NCBI RefSeq assembly: GCF_017303215.1
Contig: NZ_JAEMWU010000002.1
Location: 1-64,000, forward strand
DNA from: Microbacterium esteraromaticum
GTDB taxonomy: Bacteria; Actinomycetota; Actinomycetes; Actinomycetales; Microbacteriaceae
Direction: 5' to 3'
DNA length: 64,000 bases
Under the pieces are notes generated by a model. That model was given only the letters and a program-made list of their open reading frames with translations. It did not search any database and was not told the origin of the DNA. The translations under genes and the position numbers were made by a program. Of the stretch, positions 59,257 through 64,000 are shown one piece after another; positions within the stretch are counted from its first letter, which is position 1; the number at the start of each line of letters is the position of its first letter.

Positions 59257-59715
59257 TCAGCCCTGTTCGTTCACCCCGAGTGCGACGAAGACGCCGTTGG
59301 CGCCGTACTCCTCGTACTCGCACAGGAAGGTCTTTCGCCCGTCGTCGAACCCCCACGCCTCGCTCCACGCCTCGATCACGCGTGTCGGGTCTGCGCCGGG
59401 CACGTTGAATGTCGCCCGGGCGGATTGCGGCACGGTGACCAAAGTCATCCCGTTGGGCACAGGAGTGGCGGGATCGACCTCTGCGCCGATGAGGAAGGTG
59501 AACCACCCATCGCGGTTGACGCCGGCGTTCTCGAGGTGGGTGTACACGGCATAGACGCTGTCGGTGCGGCGACCAGGGATCGATTCGAGGAGACCTTCGC
59601 TGTGCACGCGTTCCCAGAGCGCGGGGATCGACGTCTGAGACCCGGCGCCGTCAGTGCGGATGGCGAATCCGAGAACAGTGAACGGGGGATTGGTGAAGTA
59701 CGTGGGAGTGTCCAT
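59257..59715 (-). CDS. Stand-alone GyrI-like effector-binding protein
   Basis: A 152-residue protein resembling YdeE/Cass2-type GyrI-like domains: PPFTVLGFAIRTDGAGSQTS near the N-terminus, SIPALWERVHSEGLLESIPG, then YAVYTHLENAGVNRDGWFTF, and FLCEYEEYGANGVFVALGV at the end. It has no DNA-binding domain. It lies ~90 bp upstream of the AraC-GyrI gene in the same direction and may bind the same ligand, acting as a sink or antirepressor; that is inference. Confidence 0.8.
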   Translation of the reverse strand: MDTPTYFTNPPFTVLGFAIRTDGAGSQTSIPALWERVHSEGLLESIPGRRTDSVYAVYTHLENAGVNRDGWFTFLIGAEVDPATPVPNGMTLVTVPQSARATFNVPGADPTRVIEAWSEAWGFDDGRKTFLCEYEEYGANGVFVALGVNEQG

Positions 59716-59854
59716 GCCTCGACGCTAGAGACGCGCCGCTGTGCAATACGTGCCACCGGCGCTGCTCGCCACCCCGATCCCGATCCCCATCCCCATCCCC
59801 GCCCCCGCACGCGCCCACCCCCACCCACGCGCCCACCACCCACGAGTCCGCCCC

Positions 59855-59916
59855 CACGAGGGGTCAATATCTGTCGGGTCGAGGCCCGTGCACCCAGCGT
59901 TTCTTGACCCCTCGTG
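59855..59916. repeat. 62-bp palindromic-ended element, copy 2
   Basis: The same 13-base ends as copy 1 (59855-59867 and 59904-59916), same orientation, 59 of 62 bases identical by eye. It is preceded by C-rich simple sequence (59765-59850) with CCCCAT/CCCGAT/CCCACC tracts. Otherwise the stretch 59716-59854 holds nothing coding. Confidence 0.85.
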
Positions 59917-59939
59917 AGGGGGGTGAAGAGCGGATGCCG

Positions 59940-60686
59940 TCAGCGCGACGAGTTCGCGGTGCGGCCCCGCACAATACCGACGAACGCCTCGACATCGGGG
60001 GTGGTTGCCTCGCGCCGCCAGGCCAACCCGACGGTCGAGGTCGGCCCGCCCGCGAGCAGCCGGTAGTCGGCGTCCTTGCGGTGGTGAAGGCGCGCCAGCG
60101 ACATCGGCACCACGACGATGCCGGTGCCCGTTGCCGCGGTGGCGATCGCGTCTTCGGTGCTCGCCAGTTGCGCGAAGCGCGGTGCGACCGTGGGCAGTCC
60201 GAGATCGCCGAGCACGTCGTCGGCGGGCGTGATCAGCACCTCGCCCGCGAGATCATCGGCCTGCAGTTCATCGCCGGCCATGAGATGCGATTCGGCGGAT
60301 GCCACCACGACCGGCAGCTCGTCATACAACGGAATGACGTGCAGCGCATCGGGGTGCTCGACGGGCATCCGCACGATCCCGGCGTCGAGCTCGTCGAGCT
60401 GCCGCCGCTGAGCGGCGACCGAGATGGGCACCAGCTCGATCTCGACGTGCGGCATCCGCTGCTTCCACAGGTCGACCCACTTGCCCGGCGTCGCTCCGGG
60501 AATCACACCCAGGCGGAAGACGCGAGGCTCTTCGGGGAGCGGTGCCGGTTCGTCGAAGCGCACCGACGGAGCCTTCTTCGCGGGGCTCTTCTTCTGCGCG
60601 GGCTTACCCTTCTGCGGTGTCTGCTTGCCCGCGCCCGGCCGGGCAGGGCGACCCCCGCGGGCAGGGCGGCGCCGGTCGTTCTTCAT
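59940..60686 (-). CDS. LysR-type effector domain protein lacking HTH, with Lys/Pro-rich N-terminal tail
   Basis: A 248-residue protein. From residue ~50 it is a LysR substrate-binding domain: FRLGVIPGATPGKWVDLWKQ, then LDELDAGIVRMPVEHPDALH, LYDELPVVVASAESHLMAGD and TGTGIVVVPMSLARLHHRKD. No helix-turn-helix precedes it. Instead the first ~45 residues are basic and repetitive (KNDRRRPARGGRPARPG, KTPQKGKPAQKKSPAKKAPS), similar to histone H1 or AT-hook-like tails. It may bind DNA non-specifically or act only as a ligand-binding partner. ATG 60686 is the natural start. Confidence 0.8.
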   Translation of the reverse strand: MKNDRRRPARGGRPARPGAGKQTPQKGKPAQKKSPAKKAPSVRFDEPAPLPEEPRVFRLGVIPGATPGKWVDLWKQRMPHVEIELVPISVAAQRRQLDELDAGIVRMPVEHPDALHVIPLYDELPVVVASAESHLMAGDELQADDLAGEVLITPADDVLGDLGLPTVAPRFAQLASTEDAIATAATGTGIVVVPMSLARLHHRKDADYRLLAGGPTSTVGLAWRREATTPDVEAFVGIVRGRTANSSR

Positions 60687-60800
60687 GAGTTCAGCGTATC
60701 GACCACGGCGGTCGAGGCGTACGGGTCCTCGGTGCGACGACTGCGGCAGCCCTTCGAACGCCGGTCGTTGTGAGCGCGGCTGCAGTGCGCGGGCGGTTGC

Positions 60801-60886
60801 GTTCACAACTCCGGAGATTCACCCTGCCGGAGCCGCATCTGGCGGCTCCGGCCGGTGCGGGCGCACGTTTCTCCGGAGTTGTGAAC
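60801..60886. repeat. 86-bp nested palindromic repeat, second copy of the CTCCGGAG family
   Basis: Outer arms are a perfect 17-base inverted repeat, GTTCACAACTCCGGAGA (60801-60817) and its complement (60870-60886). Inside, GCCGGAGCCGC and GCGGCTCCGGC form an 11-base hairpin with loop ATCTG. The outer arm core CAACTCCGGAGA is shared with the element inside the amidohydrolase gene at 37.5 kb; the cores differ. It lies in the intergenic region upstream of the LysR-effector gene. Confidence 0.8.
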
Positions 60887-60901
60887 GGCGGGTGGCAAAG
60901 C

Positions 60902-60935
60902 AACAGCCCGCACGCATGGAGAGCGGCGGGCTGTT
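60902..60935 (-). terminator. Rho-independent terminator after the hexapeptide-repeat gene
   Basis: A 10-base stem AACAGCCCGC (60902-60911) with GCGGGCTGTT (60926-60935) begins 11 bases after the gene's stop. On the minus strand it is followed by GCTTTGCC. A good intrinsic terminator shape. Confidence 0.7.
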
Positions 60936-60945
60936 CACTCCGAGC

Positions 60946-61353
60946 TTAGGCGGCCAGCCACAGCCCCTTCTGATCGGGGATGACGGTCAGGCCGGGGGCG
61001 ACGCTCTCATCGTGGCCGATGCGGGTGCCCCGTGCGACGCGTACACCCGCGCCGATCTCGGTGCGCACGCCGATCCAGGCGCTGTCGCCGACGGCGGCGC
61101 CGGGGCCGATGTGGGCGTGCGCGTCGATCCGCGCGTTCTCGCCGATGACGGCATCCGGTTCGATCCAGGCACCGCGCGCGATCCGCGCTCCTGCACCCAC
61201 ACGCGCGCCGGGTTCGATATAGGCGCCGACCTCGACGAAGGCTTTCGGATTCACCTTCGCGCCGTGCGCGACGAGACCGCGTCCGTTGACGTGCTTGCGG
61301 TAGCGCAGCGTCTCGCCGTGGTCGTCTTCGATATCGATGTAGTTCTTACCCAC
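60946..61353 (-). CDS. Left-handed beta-helix (hexapeptide-repeat) protein
   Basis: A 135-residue protein. From residue ~28 it consists of hexapeptide turns with (L/I/V)-G-x-x-x-x character: FVEVGAYIEPGARVGAGARI, then WIEPDAVIGENARIDAHAHI and IGVRTEIGAGVRVARGTRIG, giving about 12 turns of LpxA-like beta-helix. The His ligands of gamma-carbonic anhydrase are not clearly placed, and no acyltransferase domain is attached. The N-terminal YIDIEDDHGETLRYRKHVNG is a separate short motif. Function unknown; probably a trimer. Confidence 0.75.
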   Translation of the reverse strand: MGKNYIDIEDDHGETLRYRKHVNGRGLVAHGAKVNPKAFVEVGAYIEPGARVGAGARIARGAWIEPDAVIGENARIDAHAHIGPGAAVGDSAWIGVRTEIGAGVRVARGTRIGHDESVAPGLTVIPDQKGLWLAA

Positions 61354-61457
61354 GATTCCTCCCGTTCCCGGGGTAGTCCCGATACAGCTACAACCAGCAC
61401 CGGTTCGGTTTCATTCCCGCATCGGGATGATCCACAGCTCGATGGACTGCCGCTTGC

Positions 61458-62240
61458 TCACGACGAGCCGATTTGGCAGTTCGGGCACCAGAACGTGACC
61501 CGCTCACGGGTGGGATCAGCGCCGAGACGGCCGGTGCGGATGGGAGTGCCGCATCGACGGCACGGCCTGCCGGCGCGACCGTAAACCCAGTTCGTGCGGC
61601 CCCGGCCGGTCTGACCGGTGAAGGTGCGGTCTGCGCGGTCGCGGTTGGCGCGGATCGTGCGCACACCGAGATCGATGAGGGCCGTCACATCCACGTCGCC
61701 GGCGGGTGTCTCGGGCAGGATTCCGCGAAGGAAGAGCAGTTCGGCGGCGTACTCGTTGCCGAAGCCCGCGACGTTGCGCTGATCGAGCAGGGCGACGTGG
61801 ATGCTACGCGCATCGCCGCTGATGCGGCGCACCGCCTCGGCGGCATCCCAGTCGTTCGAGAGCGGATCCGGGCCGAGGTGACCGACGAGTTCGTGCTCGT
61901 CGCGGGTGACGACGACGCGCACGTCGGCGATGTCGACCCCGACGGCCTCGTGGCCGTCGGTGGTGATGATCGCCCGAACCCGGTGGGCGGGATGTCGCCA
62001 GCGCTCGCCGGGGCGGTACAGCAGCCAGGCGCCGTCCATGCGCAGATGGGAATGCAGCGTCAGCTCGCCGATGCGCATCAGCAGATGCTTGCCGCGCGGC
62101 ACGACACTGCGCACGCTCTGACCGGTGAGATCGACGGTCGCCGCGCCGGGGACACGCAGATCGAAACGCGTGATCGTGTGCCCGGCCAGAGCGGCATCGA
62201 GGCGCCGCGTGGCGCGGAAGACCGTGTCGCCCTCAGGCAT
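61458..62240 (-). CDS. Fpg/Nei-family DNA glycosylase (Nei2-like endonuclease VIII)
   Basis: A 260-residue base-excision repair enzyme removing oxidised pyrimidines. The catalytic N-terminal Pro-Glu is in MPEGDTVFRATRRLDAAL. The helix-two-turn-helix region has VALLDQRNVAGFGNEYAAEL. The C-terminal zinc finger reads RRCGTPIR and FWCPNCQ (Cys4), with the Arg-x-Thr intercalation-type contacts. It overlaps the EI24 gene start region by 8 bases (its ATG at 62240 lies inside the EI24 gene end). Confidence 0.9.
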   Translation of the reverse strand: MPEGDTVFRATRRLDAALAGHTITRFDLRVPGAATVDLTGQSVRSVVPRGKHLLMRIGELTLHSHLRMDGAWLLYRPGERWRHPAHRVRAIITTDGHEAVGVDIADVRVVVTRDEHELVGHLGPDPLSNDWDAAEAVRRISGDARSIHVALLDQRNVAGFGNEYAAELLFLRGILPETPAGDVDVTALIDLGVRTIRANRDRADRTFTGQTGRGRTNWVYGRAGRPCRRCGTPIRTGRLGADPTRERVTFWCPNCQIGSS

Positions 62241-62994
62241 GCGGCGGGCTCGTCGGACGAACAGCAGGGGTGTCGAGCACCTGTCGGGCCAGCAGAGTCG
62301 CGCCCACGACGGCGGTGGGCATGATGAAGACGGCCCCCAGCGGCACCATGAAACACAGCTGTGTCGCGGCGCCGAAGCCGAGCAGGCGCCCCCGGTTGGC
62401 GGCGAAGAGCTGGGAACGGTCGAAGCTGGCCATATCGCGGGCGTTGAGCGCGCGGCCGGTGAGTTCGCGGGCGAGGATGCGCCCGGTGAGCAGCACACTG
62501 GTCACCGCCGCGGCAGGCGCGCCGATCAGCGGGATGAACCCGATCGCGAGTGCGAGCAGGGCGACGAGCACGCCGAGCACGACCAGTCGGATGCTCTCGC
62601 CGAGAGCTACGAGGAAACCGCCGTCGCCTTCGGGAACATCACCACCGAGGTCGTTTTCGACGGCGCGCCAGATGCGCTGGTAGAACGGATCGCCGATCAG
62701 CAGGGTGAGGGCGGTGAACGTCATGCCCGCCAGGACGAGCGCGGCGATGGTGATCACGATGCCGAACGCCACGCGCAGCGCGTTGCGCCAGAACGGGTTC
62801 CATCCGTCGGCGAAGGGTGTCGCCCAGTCGGTGATGACTCCCAGCGACGCCAGCAACGGCACGAGCGCCGCGGCGAGCACGATGAGCGAGATCAGCCCGG
62901 GAATAAGACCCAACGCCATCAGCCCTGGGCGCGTGCGCCAGTAGGCGAAGCCGCGTCCGAGGAATCGGATGCCGGTGATGAACTCACTGATCAC
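62233..62994 (-). CDS. EI24 (CysZ-like) membrane protein
   Basis: A 253-residue integral membrane protein of the EI24/CysZ family. FITGIRFLGRGFAYWRTRPG is at the N-terminus, then four hydrophobic regions, with GDPFYQRIWRAVENDLGGDV and FIPLIGAPAAAVTSVLLTGR in conserved positions. CysZ members import sulfate; whether this one does is not shown. It overlaps the glycosylase gene by 8 bases. Confidence 0.85.
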   Translation of the reverse strand: MISEFITGIRFLGRGFAYWRTRPGLMALGLIPGLISLIVLAAALVPLLASLGVITDWATPFADGWNPFWRNALRVAFGIVITIAALVLAGMTFTALTLLIGDPFYQRIWRAVENDLGGDVPEGDGGFLVALGESIRLVVLGVLVALLALAIGFIPLIGAPAAAVTSVLLTGRILARELTGRALNARDMASFDRSQLFAANRGRLLGFGAATQLCFMVPLGAVFIMPTAVVGATLLARQVLDTPAVRPTSPPHA

Positions 62995-63099
62995 GGGTGG
63001 GCCAATCTGAAGCGGTGCGGATGGCCCATGCTATTCGCCTTCGATGTTGATTGTGCTGTGCCCAGCGGTCTCAGAGGAGGCCGCGCTCTGGCGGATGGG

Positions 63100-64000
63100 T
63101 CAGATGGCCTTGCGCAATGTGAACCCGCGCGGGGTCGTGACGAACCCGGCTTCTTGCAGTGCGTTCGCGAACGGCGTGCCGTAGATGCCTGCGCCGTTGA
63201 TCTTCTCGACGGTGAGGGTGTCGAGCCGGCGTGCGCGGGCCGTGGCGACCAGGTCGGCGGCCGCGGCGCGCAACACCTCGGGGTCGTCGTCGAAGGCGAG
63301 CACCGTACGCCCGCCGCGTTCGAAGTAGAGCACGAGTCGACCATCGACCAGCACGACCAATCCGCCCGCTTTGCGGCCGGGCCGGTGCGAGACCGCGTCG
63401 AGCCGCGGCCACGGCAGGGCCGCGCCGTAGGGATTGGCGGGGTCGGTGGCGGCGAGCGTGAACGCACGGCGGGGTGGCGGGTCGGATAGCCCGGCGAACG
63501 TGCGCAGCCTGTCGACCGTGGTCGACGCGGCGAACTGGGCAGCGCCCAACTTCTCGATCACGTACCCGCGGCGGCAGTGCCCGGCCTGCTCGAACCTGGC
63601 CAGTACCCGGTATGTCTGCGCGAAGCCGCCCGGAACACCTTCGGCCTGTGCCGCGCCGCGAGTGACGACCCCGTACCGGTCGAGCAGCAGACCCGCTGTC
63701 ACGGTGGCCCGGCGGGCGGCATCCGCGGGCTCCGCCTGCCCAAAGACGGAAGTGATCTCGGGAAGCACCGCCCACCGCCCACCCAACCCCGCCGACGACG
63801 GACGCGGCGTCGGACGCGCCAATGAGACGCCACGGTACGTGCGGGTGCGCGGAGCGCGGCGGACGGTCTTGTGCGCCTGCGCACCACCGGTCAGCAGGGC
63901 GCGCACCGGCGCGAAGGTGTCGTTGGTGATGCGCCCCTGCCAGGCGAGCGACCACAATGCGTCCAGCACCGACTGGTCGTTCTCGGCATCGATCAACACC
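63100..64000 (-). CDS. lhr: Lhr-type DEAD/DEAH helicase, C-terminal part (cut by window end)
   Basis: About 300 C-terminal residues of a large Lhr-family ATP-dependent helicase. LDALWSLAWQGRITNDTFAPVR marks the start of the Lhr-C region, followed by RTYRGVSLARPTPRPSSAGLGG-type linker, TVTAGLLLDRYGVVTRGAAQ, ARFEQAGHCRRGYVIEKLGAA and a final beta-rich domain to FTLRKAI. Helicase motor domains lie beyond the window. It is oriented so that the gene ends in the window. The 105-bp gap to EI24 is its downstream region. Confidence 0.88.
   Translation of the reverse strand, partial: VLIDAENDQSVLDALWSLAWQGRITNDTFAPVRALLTGGAQAHKTVRRAPRTRTYRGVSLARPTPRPSSAGLGGRWAVLPEITSVFGQAEPADAARRATVTAGLLLDRYGVVTRGAAQAEGVPGGFAQTYRVLARFEQAGHCRRGYVIEKLGAAQFAASTTVDRLRTFAGLSDPPPRRAFTLAATDPANPYGAALPWPRLDAVSHRPGRKAGGLVVLVDGRLVLYFERGGRTVLAFDDDPEVLRAAAADLVATARARRLDTLTVEKINGAGIYGTPFANALQEAGFVTTPRGFTLRKAI

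Overview
The window is about 64 kb of high-GC actinobacterial DNA. Dense ATGA/GTGA start-stop overlaps, lipoprotein-anchored binding proteins, an IdeR/DtxR-type iron box, a Zur-type zinc box and small proteins that I associate with Microbacteriaceae (a DUF7882-like pair, a DUF6412-like protein) all point to the order Micrococcales, most likely Microbacterium or a close relative. The genus is an inference. No rRNA, tRNA or CRISPR array was seen. The window looks chromosomal, with one insertion-sequence remnant at its left edge and two families of short palindromic repeats.

Layout. 0-1 kb: the right end of an IS3-family element that has truncated a cupin (DUF985-like) gene. 1-5 kb: an MFS transporter, a large LuxR-type regulator and a DUF1684 protein. 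5-12 kb: a LysR-type regulator that reads without a stop codon into the lipoprotein of an oligopeptide ABC importer, followed by two permeases, a double ATPase and a C39-like peptidase. 12-13.3 kb: a zinc-starvation pair, a degenerate CobW-family protein diverging from zinc-free ribosomal protein L36, with a Zur-like box between. 13.3-17.3 kb: a NarL-type two-component system diverging from a LolD/FtsX-type ABC system. 17.3-21 kb: an iron-box-controlled ferredoxin-NADP reductase, a Na+/H+ antiporter and a phosphotransferase.

21-32 kb: a leftward peptide-uptake operon (binding protein, double ATPase, two permeases, proline iminopeptidase-like and Xaa-Pro aminopeptidase-like hydrolases, a DapA-family lyase and an FCD-type GntR regulator). 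Two near-identical 14-bp operator candidates sit at its two promoter positions. An SDR gene lies upstream. 32-33.3 kb: DAHP synthase behind an aromatic leader peptide and attenuator. 33.3-39 kb: an MFS efflux pump and a tryptophan-kynurenine operon (dioxygenase, an unusual amidohydrolase, kynureninase, PaaX-type regulator). 39-43 kb: an NCS1 permease, an M18 aminopeptidase and an EamA transporter.

43-50.3 kb: a complete phosphonate uptake and breakdown unit (GntR/UTRA regulator, Pho-box-like repeats, PhnD, PhnC, a fused double PhnE, FAD oxidoreductase, phosphonatase-like HAD enzyme, Zn dehydrogenase). 50-53.3 kb: a second YidC-type insertase with small DUF6412-like, FHA and CBS proteins, then two divergent DUF7882-like paralogues. 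53.3-64 kb: a flavin oxidoreductase, PurU, a CPA2 antiporter, an amidotransferase, an AraC-GyrI / GyrI-like pair bracketed by two copies of a 62-bp palindromic element, a LysR effector domain that has lost its DNA-binding domain, an Nei-type glycosylase, an EI24 protein and the end of an Lhr-type helicase.

Most notable for follow-up: a short nested-palindrome repeat that sits in frame inside the kynurenine-operon amidohydrolase and recurs at 60.8 kb; the paired 62-bp element; the kynurenine operon with a non-standard amidohydrolase in the formamidase position; the Zur-linked CobW protein without a P-loop; and the regulator-lipoprotein open reading frame without a stop between them.
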